A stretch of DNA of 64,000 nucleotides from CBDDBK01 sp965225715 (GCA_965225715.1 CBDDBK010000004.1:689481-753480), one strand, 5' to 3'; positions 8,974 through 18,831 are shown, counted from the stretch's first letter. Numbers and translations are program-made. The notes: generated by a model not told the origin, from the letters alone.

Positions 8974-10071
8974 ATGAAAAATATTTTACACATGAAGGAT
9001 TGGGGAATTTTTGCCAATCGCAATTTTCCTATAGCTATAGCGGGACCTTGTAGCGCAGAAACTGAAAATCAATTGCGCACTATAGCAAGTGAATTAAAAA
9101 AAATAAATATATCTATGCTAAGGGCTGGTATTTGGAAACCGCGTACCCGTCCGGGCAGTTTTGAAGGTGTAGGTGAAGAAGGATTAAAGTGGTTAAAGAC
9201 CATAAAAAAAGAGTTTAATATACCAATTATTGTAGAAGTTGCTAATACTAAGCATGTAGAACTTTGTTTAAAATATGGAGTAGATGTTTTATGGGTAGGC
9301 GCTAGGACAACGGTCAATCCCTTTAGCGTTCAGGAAATTGCTGATGCCTTAAAAGGAGTTGATATTCCTATAATGGTAAAAAATCCAATTAATCCAGAAC
9401 TTCCGCTCTGGAAAGGCGCCATAGAAAGATTTTATCGAGTAGGTTTAAATAAAATAGCCGCTATTCATAGAGGTTTTAATTCTTTTGAAAAAACAAAATA
9501 TAGAAATATACCGCTTTGGCAAATTCCAATTGCTTTAAGAGCAGAATTTCCGAACATATCTATGGTTTGTGATCCAAGTCATATTGGTGGAACTAGAGAA
9601 CTCATTTTACCTATATCCCAAAGAGCCATAGACTATAGTTATGATGGTTTAATGGTAGAAACCCACCACGATCCTGAAAATGCATGGAGCGATGCTAAAC
9701 AACAAATAACACCGCAAGTTTTAGATATTATTTTGCACGAAATAGCTATAAAAAAACCTAAAATAGATGATTCTGAATTTAATACTAAATTAGAACAGTT
9801 ACGAAAACAAATCGATATTGTTGATAACGAAATTATTGATGCTTTAGCTTCTCGTTTTAAAATAGTCAATCAAATGGGAGAGTATAAAAGGCAAAATAAT
9901 GTGACTGTATTTCAAGCTCAACGTTGGATACAAATTTTTCAAGATAGACCTCAACTAGCAGAAAAAATGGGTATTAGCAAGGCTTTTGTTGAGCAACTCT
10001 ATAAACTTATTCATGATGAATCTTTGGGTATTCAGACTCGAATTATAGATCAAGTTTCAGAGGTTATTTAA
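8974..10071 (+). CDS. Bifunctional 3-deoxy-7-phosphoheptulonate synthase/chorismate mutase
   Basis: Residues 1 to ~265 are a type I-beta DAHP synthase: AGPCSAET, then GIWKPRTRPGSFEGVGEEGL, KNPINPELPLWKGAIER, and CDPSHIGGTREL. The C-terminal ~90 residues are an AroQ-type chorismate mutase with LEQLRKQIDIVDNEIIDALA. The fusion makes the first shikimate-pathway product and converts chorismate to prephenate; the mutase domain usually gives feedback control. The start is taken at ATG 8974. A TTG at 8953 and the ATG at 8992 are alternatives; the conserved region begins just after 8992. The fusion is typical of Bacteroidota. Confidence 0.93.
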   Translation: MKNILHMKDWGIFANRNFPIAIAGPCSAETENQLRTIASELKKINISMLRAGIWKPRTRPGSFEGVGEEGLKWLKTIKKEFNIPIIVEVANTKHVELCLKYGVDVLWVGARTTVNPFSVQEIADALKGVDIPIMVKNPINPELPLWKGAIERFYRVGLNKIAAIHRGFNSFEKTKYRNIPLWQIPIALRAEFPNISMVCDPSHIGGTRELILPISQRAIDYSYDGLMVETHHDPENAWSDAKQQITPQVLDIILHEIAIKKPKIDDSEFNTKLEQLRKQIDIVDNEIIDALASRFKIVNQMGEYKRQNNVTVFQAQRWIQIFQDRPQLAEKMGISKAFVEQLYKLIHDESLGIQTRIIDQVSEVI

Positions 10072-10124
10072 AAAATCTTTGGTGATATCACAGAAAATTA
10101 GGATGATATAAAAAGGTATAAATA

Positions 10125-10198
10125 TAGTCTCTTCACTTGAAAAAAGGATTTTTTTGAAGATTTAATTTGTTGATAATGAGATAAAAATAGAGCTTCTA
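10125..10198. repeat. Shortened copy of the 89-bp mobile repeat
   Basis: It starts TAGTCTCTTCACTTGAAAAA, matching the TAGTC...CTTGAAAAAAGG end of the family, and ends near CTTCTA followed by TA. At 74 bp it is shorter and more diverged than other copies. It lies between the DAHP synthase and the rRNA methyltransferase genes. Confidence 0.45.
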
Positions 10199-10255
10199 TA
10201 TTGATTTCAAAAACTAAAATTTTTATTTCTAAATATTTATAATATTTTCAAACTA

Positions 10256-11659
10256 TTGAAAAAAAATCAATCAAGCAAAATTATATCAAATATCGAAATT
10301 ACAGATATTAGTGAGGATGGTAAAGGCATAGGACGTTTTGATAATAAAGTTATTTTTGTCGATAATGCTATTCCAAAAGATATATTAGATATATTGGTTT
10401 ATAAGAAAAAATCTAAGTTTTGGTTAGCAAAAATTCAAACTTATCTTAAACATTCTCCTTATCATGCTAAACCTTTTTGTAGTCACTTTGGTACTTGTGG
10501 CGGTTGCAAGTGGCAGCACCTTGATTATGAAAGGCAATTGTATTATAAACAGCTTGATGTTACCCAAACTTTAAAACGCCTATCCGGTTTATCTTTACCG
10601 GAACCACTTCCTATTTTACCAGCCCCAGAACAAATCTATTACCGTAATAAATTGGAGTTTACTTTTACTAAGAAACGCTGGTTAAGCGCTCAAGAAATTA
10701 AAAGTGAACAGAATTTACAACGCGAAGGACTTGGGCTTCATTTGCCAAAACGATTTGATAAAGTTTTAGACCTTGATACTTGTTATCTTCAAAGTCCTAT
10801 TTCAAATACTATTCGTTTGGCAATAAGAGATTTCTCGATTCAAAATAAGCTACCTTTTTTTGATCTTATCGAACAAAATGGACTCTTAAGGACTTTAACT
10901 ATACGCATTAATATCCACAATAAATTAATGTTAATAGTTCAGTTTTACGAAGATAGTCCTTTGAAAAACAAACTTTTAGATTATATTAAACAAACTTTCA
11001 AAGAAGATGTAGTTTCTTTATATTATGTTATTAATACTAAGAAAAATGATACTTACGCTGATTTACCTCTAATTTTATATTATGGATCGAGTTATCTTGA
11101 AGAGTATATTGAAGATCTAAAGTTTCATATTGGTCCCAAATCTTTTTTTCAAACAAATAGCCGTCAAACTCAACGTTTATATCAATGTGTACGTGAGTTT
11201 GCTAATATTAAACCCCAAGATTATATATTAGATCTTTATACAGGTATTGGAACAATTGCTTTATCAGTAGCTAAATTTTGTCGTCAAGTTATTGGAATAG
11301 AATATTTACCCAATGCTATTGAAGATGCAAAAAAAAATGCAATTCTAAATACTATTCACAATGTTAGTTTTTATGCTGGTGATGTAAAAGATGTTTTAAA
11401 ATTGGAAGAATTTGATAAATATGGTAAACCTGATATTATTATTACCGACCCGCCGCGCGTTGGAATGGATAAGTCGGTAAGTGAACAAATTTTGATTTTA
11501 AATCCTCAAAAAATTGTTTATGTAAGTTGTAATCCCTCTACTCAAGCCCGAGATTTACTTTTATTATCCAAAAATTATAAAGTCATGATGACACAAGCTA
11601 TTGATATGTTCCCCCATACCAAACACATAGAGAATGTGCTTTTATTGGAACGGAAATAG
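10256..11659 (+). CDS. 23S rRNA (uracil-5-)-methyltransferase, RlmD/RumA-like
   Basis: A 467-residue class I methyltransferase. An N-terminal TRAM domain (about 8-65) is followed by a CX5CX2C cluster at Cys75, Cys81, Cys84 that with a later Cys (DTCYLQ) would bind a 4Fe-4S centre. The SAM site is DLYTGIGTIALSVA, followed by DPPRVGMD and the catalytic-loop segment VSCNPSTQARDL. It makes 5-methyluridine in 23S rRNA, or possibly in tRNA. There is no in-frame ATG upstream of the TRAM domain, so the TTG at 10256 is the most plausible start. Confidence 0.9.
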   Translation: MKKNQSSKIISNIEITDISEDGKGIGRFDNKVIFVDNAIPKDILDILVYKKKSKFWLAKIQTYLKHSPYHAKPFCSHFGTCGGCKWQHLDYERQLYYKQLDVTQTLKRLSGLSLPEPLPILPAPEQIYYRNKLEFTFTKKRWLSAQEIKSEQNLQREGLGLHLPKRFDKVLDLDTCYLQSPISNTIRLAIRDFSIQNKLPFFDLIEQNGLLRTLTIRINIHNKLMLIVQFYEDSPLKNKLLDYIKQTFKEDVVSLYYVINTKKNDTYADLPLILYYGSSYLEEYIEDLKFHIGPKSFFQTNSRQTQRLYQCVREFANIKPQDYILDLYTGIGTIALSVAKFCRQVIGIEYLPNAIEDAKKNAILNTIHNVSFYAGDVKDVLKLEEFDKYGKPDIIITDPPRVGMDKSVSEQILILNPQKIVYVSCNPSTQARDLLLLSKNYKVMMTQAIDMFPHTKHIENVLLLERK

Positions 11660-11687
11660 TAATACTATAGTTTATTTTAATACCTGT

Positions 11688-12275
11688 TTAATAATACGTT
11701 CGAATGAATAAGTAAACAGTAACACCAGAAATAGCAACGTATAGCCAAATTGGAAAAGTCCATCTAACTATTTGTTTGTGCAATTTTCTTTGAAGGGTAT
11801 AACCCAAATAAAAAGAATATAAAACCATGGGTATAATAATTATAGAGCAAAGTATATGAGTTATAAGAATAAATAAATAAATACCTCTAATATATGAAGA
11901 TAGTAAAGCTTTTTCATCAAAACTTAAAATCCCATTTTTATCAATATCTCCAAAAATAACATGTTGGGCACCACTATGATAAATAATATAACTTATTAAG
12001 AATAAGGTCGATAAAATAAATGTTGCATTCATGAAGCGCTTATGATTTTTAATTTGCCTTTTTTTTATGGATCTAAAAGCTAAAAGGAGCGTTAGTACAC
12101 ACATACTATTTAAGAACGCATTGAAATGAGGCAATAGGGTATAATCAAAATTTGTCACTAAAAACTTTAAGGTATTATAAGGTGAAAAAATAAATACAAT
12201 TATCAATAAAACAAGTCCAGATAAAATACCTATTTGTTGCCTTGCTATTCTATTTTTTTTATAAACTTTATTCAT
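11688..12275 (-). CDS. DUF420 family membrane protein
   Basis: 195 residues with about five membrane helices. The family hallmarks are LLPHFNAFLNS in the second helix region, then RSIKKRQIKNHKRFM and a Y-x2-YHSG segment. DUF420 proteins are commonly found with cytochrome oxidase assembly genes such as ctaA and sco, but their function is not established. Here it is convergent with the rRNA methyltransferase and no oxidase gene is adjacent. Confidence 0.8.
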   Translation of the reverse strand: MNKVYKKNRIARQQIGILSGLVLLIIVFIFSPYNTLKFLVTNFDYTLLPHFNAFLNSMCVLTLLLAFRSIKKRQIKNHKRFMNATFILSTLFLISYIIYHSGAQHVIFGDIDKNGILSFDEKALLSSYIRGIYLFILITHILCSIIIIPMVLYSFYLGYTLQRKLHKQIVRWTFPIWLYVAISGVTVYLFIRTYY

Positions 12276-12582
12276 AATAATGAGGAGTTAGGAATTAAGA
12301 AAATTAAGATATTGAAAACCAATTTAAATATTTTATAACTATAAAATGCTATACCCAATTGATTTAAGTTTGCAAAAGTATTTTTGATAACTGGTTTTAT
12401 ATGTATATATTTGTGATATGACTATTTATTGGCTTTATGCTATAGTTATATAGGGAAGGTTTATTTTTATTATCAATGAGTTACACCGCTTAAAAATACT
12501 TTTTCAAATAAAGTGACATATATACAATAGCCAAAAAACGTATTTCTACTCATCTTAATCAAATTCAATTTATTAAATCTTA

Positions 12583-13818
12583 ATGGGACGACTATCTTTC
12601 TTCATTATATTCATAAGTGTTTTAGTATTAATAGATTTATATGTTTTTCAAGCTGTCAAAACAGTTACTACTCAAAAATGGATTCGTATAAGTTATTGGT
12701 GTATAACAGCATTAACGTTGCTTTCTTTTTTGAGCTTTAGATTTATTAATAGTAAAATTTTATTTATAACTTTTATATGTTTATTTATAGCAACTTATTT
12801 TTCAAAGATAATTATTCTATTATTTCTTTTTATAGATGATATATGGCGTTTTATAAAATGGGGAATTGATACAACTAAAGATTTAATTTCAAAATCTGAT
12901 AATCCTGAAAACAAACGTTTTACATTATCGCGTTCTGACTTTCTAGTCAAATTGGGTTTAGGCTTATCGGTTGTGCCGCCTTTAGCGATGACTTGGGGAA
13001 TTATCAGCGGAGCTCATGATTATAGAATTAGACGTAAAATAGTATACTCTAGTAATTTACCTTCTTCTTTTGATGGGTTAAAAATTTTACAACTTTCCGA
13101 TATCCATTCTGGTAGTTTTTGGAACAAAACAGCTGTAAAAGGTGGGGTAGAAATGGCACTTTCTGAAAAACCAGATGTTTTTTTCTTTACAGGTGATTTA
13201 GTTAATAATGAGGCAACAGAAATGAAAAATTATTTTGATATTTTTAAAACTGTTGATGCGCCTTTGGGCTGTTATTCTATTTTAGGAAACCACGATTATG
13301 GCGATTACATTACCTGGAAAAGCGAGTTAGAAAAAAAGAAAAATTTAGATATGTTAAAACAAATTCATCACGACTTGGGCTGGCAATTGCTTTTAAATGA
13401 AAATAAAAAACTAACTGTAGAAGGCGAATCTATCGGGATATTAGGTATAGAAAATTGGGGTGCAGGTAATTTTTCAAAACATGGAGATATGGAAAAAACT
13501 GCTGAAAACACCAAAAATTTACCTTTTAAAATTTTATTATCTCATGACCCAAGTCACTGGCAAACAAAAATTATCACTGATAAAAAATACCAAGATATTG
13601 ATCTTACCTTATCTGGACATACACACGGAATGCAGTTTGGAGTTAAAATTGGCAACTTTCAATGGAGCCCTGTACAATACCGTTATAAATATTGGGCTGG
13701 CTTGTATCAAGAAAAACAACAATATCTATACGTCAACAGAGGATTTGGTTATATAGGCTATCCAGGTAGAATAGGTATGCCACCTGAAATTACCATTATA
13801 GAATTAAAAAAATCTTGA
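12583..13818 (+). CDS. Membrane-anchored metallophosphoesterase (YkuE-like)
   Basis: A 411-residue protein with three to four membrane helices in the first ~100 residues and a soluble calcineurin-like phosphoesterase domain. The metal-binding motifs appear in order: LQLSDIHSG, FTGDLVNN, GNHDYGD, LLSHDP and LSGHTHGMQFG. Related proteins such as YkuE are dimetal phosphatases at the cell envelope. The substrate is not known. A short stem (TTGATATTATCAA) directly overlaps the end of the gene. Confidence 0.88.
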   Translation: MGRLSFFIIFISVLVLIDLYVFQAVKTVTTQKWIRISYWCITALTLLSFLSFRFINSKILFITFICLFIATYFSKIIILLFLFIDDIWRFIKWGIDTTKDLISKSDNPENKRFTLSRSDFLVKLGLGLSVVPPLAMTWGIISGAHDYRIRRKIVYSSNLPSSFDGLKILQLSDIHSGSFWNKTAVKGGVEMALSEKPDVFFFTGDLVNNEATEMKNYFDIFKTVDAPLGCYSILGNHDYGDYITWKSELEKKKNLDMLKQIHHDLGWQLLLNENKKLTVEGESIGILGIENWGAGNFSKHGDMEKTAENTKNLPFKILLSHDPSHWQTKIITDKKYQDIDLTLSGHTHGMQFGVKIGNFQWSPVQYRYKYWAGLYQEKQQYLYVNRGFGYIGYPGRIGMPPEITIIELKKS

Positions 13819-14060
13819 TATTATCAATAAAAATAAAACACTATCCCATAAACAAGTAAATTCCATTTTTTTGTTGCCTCCCTTAAGGCCAAATATACCG
13901 ATTTTTTTACAGCATAATCGATTGGAAAAGATAATATTATAGATATTTTTATCCTTAGTAAATGCCTTTTTATCTTTCCACACCAGATATTTACAGGCAT
14001 TTCTAATACCTTTTTAACTAAATTATTTCATATTTGTGTTTCTGTTTTCATAATGCAAAA

Positions 14061-14202
14061 TTATTTATTTTCTTCTTCATAATCAGTTTTTTCAGATGTT
14101 GTTACGGATGTATCAACAACTTCAGAACTATTACATTCAGGTTGATTTGAGCAAGAACTCAAAGAAAAAACATTTGCTACTGCTATTAATTAATTTTTTC
14201 AT
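14061..14202 (-). pseudogene. Small lipoprotein, frameshifted
   Basis: On the minus strand an ATG at 14202 starts MKKLIN, and one base out of frame the reading continues AVANVFSLSSCSNQPECNSS then about 19 more acidic residues to a stop at 14061. Joined, the two parts would be a ~45-residue lipoprotein with a lipobox-like LSSC. Either it has decayed by a single-base indel or the base call is wrong. It lies just beyond the left-most attC-like spacer and may be the next cassette gene. Confidence 0.35.
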
Positions 14203-14225
14203 ATTTTCTATTTGTTTTTAATTAC

Positions 14226-14355
14226 CGATAACGTGTTTGTACAAGAATAGTAGCGAATTTTGAAACACTACCTTATACTTAGGTATAGACCTTTTTTTAT
14301 TTATGTACCTTCTTTTAAACTATTAAACTGCTATTGTTTTTAAGAATTGTTAGCA
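14226..14355 (-). other. attC-like spacer 1
   Basis: Read on the minus strand, it begins TGCTAAC ten bases after the stop of the 590-residue gene and ends GTTATCG. Between them are partly complementary arms: AATTCTTAAAAACAATAGCAG at the start against CTACTATTCTTGTACAAAC at the end. The AAC...GTT triplets and the extended imperfect stem are the features that define integron attC sites. The consensus RYYYAAC/GTTRRRY is only partly met. Confidence 0.4.
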
Positions 14356-14365
14356 AAGGCTATTT

Positions 14366-16138
14366 TTAGTTAGCAAGCATTTTCTTCTTTCCTTTTCCAT
14401 AATAAATGGTGTTACAATCATTAGATGTCGTGATGATTATCAAATTATTATCAAGTTTACCACCCCAACTTGTTGTATCAACAACAAAAGCGTACTTATT
14501 GCTCGAAATTTTATACAAAATACCACTTGTTTTTATTCCTCCAGTAATTGTAGATTTCCATTCACTACGTCCTATGGTAGTAAATGATTCTGTTCCATCA
14601 CTGCTTCTCCAAACATCACGTTTGTTTTTTAAACAATTAGCTCCATTTGAATTCTTTAACTTGTAAGGAATTTTGTCTCCGCCTATATATAATTTTTTGC
14701 CATCGCTACTTAATCTTGCTTTGAATGCTGGTAGTTTAATGCCTGTTTTAGTATCTTTTAGTTCTATCGTATAAGTATTGTCAGAATTTTTTAGGAATGA
14801 ACCGCCGTATTTACTTTGGTTAATTTCTCTGGTAAGCCATAGTGAACTGGTAAAATAATAGATATCAAATTTGCCTTGTTCATTTATTTTGAAATACCTA
14901 TTGCCTCTCAAAAGACCTCCCTTTTCACTTTGCTCTTTTTCTAAAAGAGCAGATTGTTGTTTTCTAATCCCTTTAAGCTCTTGATCTTTAATACCATAAT
15001 GATTGTTTACAATATTATCATATAAAATATACTTGGGATATTTTTTCAAAGTTTCATCATACTTAAAACCGCCTCCTACTCTGCCATTTAATAGACTAAT
15101 ATATTCCTCGATTAGGTCTTTAAGTTTGTCTTCGTTATTTTCGTCATTTTTAAAGTCTTCTTTGGAAGGAACATTACTGCCGCATACTGCTAAAAAATTC
15201 TCCAATGCAAATGCATTATCTAAACTTCCATACCACAGCCTTAAGATTCTTTGCTTTGCAAAATACCATCTTGCTTTATATGTATTGCTTAAACGAAAAT
15301 AGCCATATCCGTTCAACGTTTTTACTCGATTCTCGAGTTTTTCGCTTATTTTTGGAAAAATAAATGTGTAACCATCACTGCTTGGTTTTCGCCATTCTAT
15401 TATTTCTACTAGTCCCTCTTCTATTAGCTTTTTTTTAAGCATTTCATTTTCTTCAAAAGTATTCTTCTTTGTAGAATATTTTGGATATATAAGCAGGTTA
15501 TCAAGCGAATTAAAATATGGACTGATTTTTTCTAAGATGAACTCTTCTTCTCCTAATAATTCCTTACATTTTTTTTTCAGAGTGTTATAAATATCAACTT
15601 TATAATCATAATCATGATAGAATTTTGCTAACAGCGTTCCTAATTGCTTTCTTTTTTCTATTAATTTAGTATAAACAATTTCTTGTTCAGCTTTTTTCTT
15701 AATACCAGCCTCTTTCAGTCTTGTAGATTCATAACTTTTAAATGATTTAAAATCTTGAACATACGGGCCACTTTCATAGTTGCCAATAAATCTACCGATA
15801 TAATAGCGTTTTAAAGAATAATCACCAACAGATATGTAGTCCGCAAAATTAATTTGGTAAGGGTTATTTTCAGCTTTAGACTCTTGTCCATTAACTAAAA
15901 CTTCGCTATTATCACCCTCTTTCAAAATCTCAAAACAAGTCTCGCAATCACTTGCTGCTCTTCGTAAAGACTCAAAAATGAGTTCATCGGTAATTTCAGG
16001 TTTTGTATAAGGTGATTCGGCTTGTATTTCTTTTATTAATGGCTTCAAAAAATATTCACTGGTAATATCTTTTTTTTGCCCAAATAAATTGCCCACTGAT
16101 AAAAGAGTTAGAAGTATAAATAAGATTACATTTCTCAT
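14366..16138 (-). CDS. Secreted protein of unknown function, paralogue 1
   Basis: 590 residues with a signal peptide (about 1-20, ending LFGQKK). I do not recognise a domain. It is paralogous to the protein at 19807-21591: the first ~150 residues (FLKPLIKEIQAESPYTKPEI and the DCETC motif) and the last ~190 residues are strongly conserved, while the middle third has diverged. The mature part is Lys-rich and likely periplasmic or exported. The gene is on the minus strand in the cassette-like block and is followed at once by an attC-like spacer. Confidence 0.75.
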   Translation of the reverse strand: MRNVILFILLTLLSVGNLFGQKKDITSEYFLKPLIKEIQAESPYTKPEITDELIFESLRRAASDCETCFEILKEGDNSEVLVNGQESKAENNPYQINFADYISVGDYSLKRYYIGRFIGNYESGPYVQDFKSFKSYESTRLKEAGIKKKAEQEIVYTKLIEKRKQLGTLLAKFYHDYDYKVDIYNTLKKKCKELLGEEEFILEKISPYFNSLDNLLIYPKYSTKKNTFEENEMLKKKLIEEGLVEIIEWRKPSSDGYTFIFPKISEKLENRVKTLNGYGYFRLSNTYKARWYFAKQRILRLWYGSLDNAFALENFLAVCGSNVPSKEDFKNDENNEDKLKDLIEEYISLLNGRVGGGFKYDETLKKYPKYILYDNIVNNHYGIKDQELKGIRKQQSALLEKEQSEKGGLLRGNRYFKINEQGKFDIYYFTSSLWLTREINQSKYGGSFLKNSDNTYTIELKDTKTGIKLPAFKARLSSDGKKLYIGGDKIPYKLKNSNGANCLKNKRDVWRSSDGTESFTTIGRSEWKSTITGGIKTSGILYKISSNKYAFVVDTTSWGGKLDNNLIIITTSNDCNTIYYGKGKKKMLAN

Positions 16139-16214
16139 AATTAATAGTTTATATGTTAAGAGGTTGTACTTGAAAATGATTTAAGTTTTAATTTTGAAAA
16201 CGAAAACTTATGCA

Positions 16215-16275
16215 CGCCAACGGTCTCGGCTATGGTGCGTATCCCGAAGGGTATGCACTATAGGTTTTGTTGGCG
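16215..16275 (-). other. attC-like spacer 2
   Basis: A 61-bp structure with outer arms CGCCAAC and GTTGGCG, perfectly complementary. An inner imperfect hairpin at 16231-16262 pairs TATGGTGCGTATCCC with GGGTATGCACTATA around a GAA loop, leaving unpaired bases on one arm. Outer and inner paired boxes with extrahelical bases are the layout of integron attC sites. It lies 120 bp after the dinD stop, but an 89-bp mobile repeat accounts for most of that gap. Confidence 0.55.
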
Positions 16276-16337
16276 GTAGTTATTTTTTCTTTTTTTCTTC
16301 AATTTTCTTAGGCTTCTTTTCTTTTTCAATTTGTTTA

Positions 16338-16426
16338 TAGCAAAGCTATTTTATTTTGAGAAACGTTCTATTTCAAAATGAATGAATTAGAAGCCTAAAA
16401 AATCTTTTTTTTAAGTAATTTGAGTA
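16338..16426 (+). repeat. 89-bp mobile repeat overlapping the end of dinD
   Basis: It starts TAGCAAAGCTATTTTATTTT and ends ...TTTGAGTA, 89 bp long. It overlaps the last ~32 bases of dinD, so the final residues (LLKKKIF) and the stop codon of DinD come from the repeat. Confidence 0.65.
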
Positions 16427-17204
16427 TGATACTCCTTTCACTAGGTAAATTTTCTGGCATTTCTCCACCAAGTTCTTGTATTGTTTGCCTTACTTTTTTG
16501 CCTACTTCGTAATGAGTTTCATTTGCAGCTGTTTTCCCTTTAATATTTTCTCTTCTTAGTTTTTCTTCAGTTTGTGTTGCTCGGAATAGATTAGCAGCTA
16601 ACTCAGTACTACCCATGTGGTCAAGAATGCTTTCAGTTTTCTTTAGTCCTTTTTTCTTTTGAATTTCTTTAGCAACTAGTCCATTATACAATCCCATATA
16701 ACCATGATTTTGGAAAACAGCATATTCCCATGGTTTTATAACTCCTGCTTTTTTAGCTGCATCTGCTAATTGTTTGTTGTGTTCTGCCATTTCTTTTCTA
16801 AGGAAAAGGCGTTTGTCTTCTTCTGTATCTAACTGTTCAAATTCATTTTCAATTAATTCTTGTTTCCTTGTTTGAACAGTAAAGTAAGTTTGTCCGAGTG
16901 CTATAACTTCTTTTGAAGGGTCTGCATTTTGAACAATTAGGTAACAAGCATAACGACTTAGTTGACTATCACCAATATTTCTTGTTGCACCTGAGCCGAT
17001 TTTAACCAATTTCTCCACTTGGGGAAAATGGTCTTCTGGGTTTTCACCTGAGTTTTCACATGCTGTCTCTGCTTTCTTTAATACATTGAGAAACTTATCC
17101 CATTTTAAGTAGTCTAAGACAGAGTATAATTCTCTTGCACTCCAATATTCTTGGCCGATTTCATTAAAGTGCTTTATGCTCTCAAATAAGCTGTCTCTAT
17201 TCAT
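16395..17204 (-). CDS. dinD: DNA damage-inducible protein D (DinD)
   Basis: 269 residues matching DinD: an N-terminal BRO/ANT-like domain (LFESIKHFNEIGQEYWSARE to SRYACYLIVQNADPSKE, about 6-105), then TYFTVQTRKQEL, and the C-terminal HMGSTELAANLFRATQTEEK. In E. coli DinD is a LexA-controlled protein that inhibits RecA filament functions. Here it stands alone on the minus strand between attC-like spacers, consistent with a mobile cassette. The natural C-terminus has been replaced by about ten residues read from an inserted 89-bp repeat. Confidence 0.88.
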   Translation of the reverse strand: MNRDSLFESIKHFNEIGQEYWSARELYSVLDYLKWDKFLNVLKKAETACENSGENPEDHFPQVEKLVKIGSGATRNIGDSQLSRYACYLIVQNADPSKEVIALGQTYFTVQTRKQELIENEFEQLDTEEDKRLFLRKEMAEHNKQLADAAKKAGVIKPWEYAVFQNHGYMGLYNGLVAKEIQKKKGLKKTESILDHMGSTELAANLFRATQTEEKLRRENIKGKTAANETHYEVGKKVRQTIQELGGEMPENLPSERSIILKLLKKKIF

Positions 17205-17210
17205 GTCTTT

Positions 17211-17245
17211 TTATTTGGTTTTTGCCTCAGTTCGTTGTTGGCAAA
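17211..17245 (-). other. Short cassette-junction motif (attC-like, truncated)
   Basis: Minus strand: TGCCAAC followed by AACGAACTGAGGCAAAAACC and the start of dinD six bases later. TTTGCC and GGCAAA form the outer pair of a short stem. The same AACTGAGGCAAAAACCAAAT string occurs again at about 21962-21985, at another junction of the block. Confidence 0.4.
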
Positions 17246-17304
17246 CGTATTTTATTCATTTTTTCAATATTTCATCCTCAATTTCTTGCAATCATAATCA
17301 CCTT

Positions 17305-18510
17305 TTACTTTTTGTTCACTGAGTCTCTTAATTGACAAACTATTAACCACCAAATCAGTAAAGGAATAATTAGAAATAATTTACCCCAAAACATTAGATA
17401 ACCCTTAATAATTACAAATACGACTATTGATAGGATTGTTATTACATTAATTATCTTAATTAATTTTTCATCATTTGATCTATTTTGAAGTTTAGAATAA
17501 ATCGAAGTTAATGGAAAGATATTTATTAAACTGATGAAAAACAACAAAAAAGACGTGTATGTATCACTTTGAATTGTTTCACTTGGATACCCAAAAAAAG
17601 AAATGAAAGGAAATATTAAAACAGATAATATTACATATTTTTTTCTCTTTTTCTTTTCAATCACAAAATAGTACAACACAGCAATAAAAGGTAAAAAGAA
17701 AAATAGTAATGTTATTAAAGTTTTTTCTATTATGTAAAAACCAAAATATTTATATTGAGACACGAAATCATTTTCTTTTCCCCAAGAATAAAAACCATCA
17801 ACAAATGCTGACTCTTGAAAAACATAACCTATTTTACTAAAGTCTAATTCCAATAAATCATATTTTCCCCAATCTTTTTTATCAATAACTCGTAAATTAT
17901 ATTCACTTATTAATTCTATTCCATCTCTTTTATATATACCATAGTAATTATTGAGAAATGGATTACCTTCAAAAAACAAAACAGATATAATTGCGATTAC
18001 ATAAAATATTTGACTTAATTTATTTTCTCGTAATATAGATTTTTCTTTTATCTCATAGTTGTAAACAATAGATTCCTTTGCTTGTAAATCATTGTAAAAA
18101 TATTTTTTACCATCTCTACCAATTTCGTATCTGCAATTTTTATTGAGTACATCAAAGAAATTGCTAAAAAAAATATTGAAAGATTTAACTAAACCATTTT
18201 CATTGTAAAACTGTTTAATTTTTTTAAACTTAATTCTTATTAACGTAAAAGTGACATTGATAAGAATTACTATTGCAATTAGTATACTTAAACCTGTTAA
18301 AAACCCTGTTAACAATTCTATAAAACCTAATTCATTATAAGGATTATAACTTGGTAAAAACTGATGGTAAATTATAATATTCTTTAATATCCCACCAAAA
18401 GTTAGTTTAAAAAAAAAAACAATTAATGTTCTTGATAATACATAATCAATTAAGTCATTATATCTATTTTCTTTATGGTTTAATTTTATTTGTTCGATAT
18501 CATTTTCCAT
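17305..18510 (-). CDS. Multi-pass membrane protein of unknown function
   Basis: With the start at ATG 18510 (MENDIEQIKLN) the protein is 401 residues. The longer open frame up to 18699 runs into the repeated spacer sequence and is rejected. There are about seven hydrophobic segments: two near residues 25-115, one near 165, and four in the last 140 residues. In between is a soluble Tyr-rich stretch (GRDGKKYFYNDLQ). No family is recognised. It is a single gene between attC-like spacers on the minus strand. Confidence 0.6.
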   Translation of the reverse strand: MENDIEQIKLNHKENRYNDLIDYVLSRTLIVFFFKLTFGGILKNIIIYHQFLPSYNPYNELGFIELLTGFLTGLSILIAIVILINVTFTLIRIKFKKIKQFYNENGLVKSFNIFFSNFFDVLNKNCRYEIGRDGKKYFYNDLQAKESIVYNYEIKEKSILRENKLSQIFYVIAIISVLFFEGNPFLNNYYGIYKRDGIELISEYNLRVIDKKDWGKYDLLELDFSKIGYVFQESAFVDGFYSWGKENDFVSQYKYFGFYIIEKTLITLLFFFLPFIAVLYYFVIEKKKRKKYVILSVLIFPFISFFGYPSETIQSDTYTSFLLFFISLINIFPLTSIYSKLQNRSNDEKLIKIINVITILSIVVFVIIKGYLMFWGKLFLIIPLLIWWLIVCQLRDSVNKK

Positions 18511-18607
18511 AAATATATTCTTTAAAAGTGCAGTCAATAGAATGTTGCCAAAAAAAATAAATTTTGATAGATTTCGTTCACTCAAATGACACACAACGTG
18601 GGCGGCT

Positions 18608-18671
18608 ATGAGTAATTGCGATTTTTTAGCAAGCAACTCTGTAAATATGCTAAATTTTATAACCACTAAAC
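18608..18671. repeat. Spacer repeat R1, copy 1
   Basis: The segment containing TTAGCAAGCAACTCTGTAAA and TATGCTAAATTTTATAA is nearly identical to 19649-19710. Both copies lie beside attC-like spacers, upstream of the next minus-strand gene. It may be a conserved cassette-end segment. Confidence 0.6.
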
Positions 18672-18698
18672 TTTCTTTTGAAAACGAAAACTTATGCA

Positions 18699-18828
18699 CG
18701 CCAATGGCTAATATAAGAATAGTAGCAGACTGCGTGCCACTTTCCTGTCAATAAACACGAAAGTTGAAGCGGGCTACAGCCATTGAACTTACTAGTGTCT
18801 CGGCTATTATTTTTATGTATTGTTGGCA
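18699..18828 (-). other. attC-like spacer 3
   Basis: Minus strand: TGCCAAC begins three bases after the stop of the HEPN-like gene and the structure ends CATTGGCG. The outer arms pair over ~25 bp with a few bulges (CATAAAAATAATAG against CTACTATTCTTATATTAG). Internally CAACTTTCGTG and GGAAAGTGG form another hairpin. At 130 bp it is the size of Vibrio-type long attC sites. The 3' side GTT has become ATT. Confidence 0.5.
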
Positions 18829-18831
18829 TTG

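Noticed and set aside
13460..13756. 98-residue frame inside the metallophosphoesterase
   Set aside because: Fully inside a well-supported gene in another frame.
18511..18699. N-terminal extension of the membrane protein to 18699
   Set aside because: The extra 63 codons read through attC-like and repeated spacer DNA that also occurs without coding function at 16.2 and 19.7 kb.
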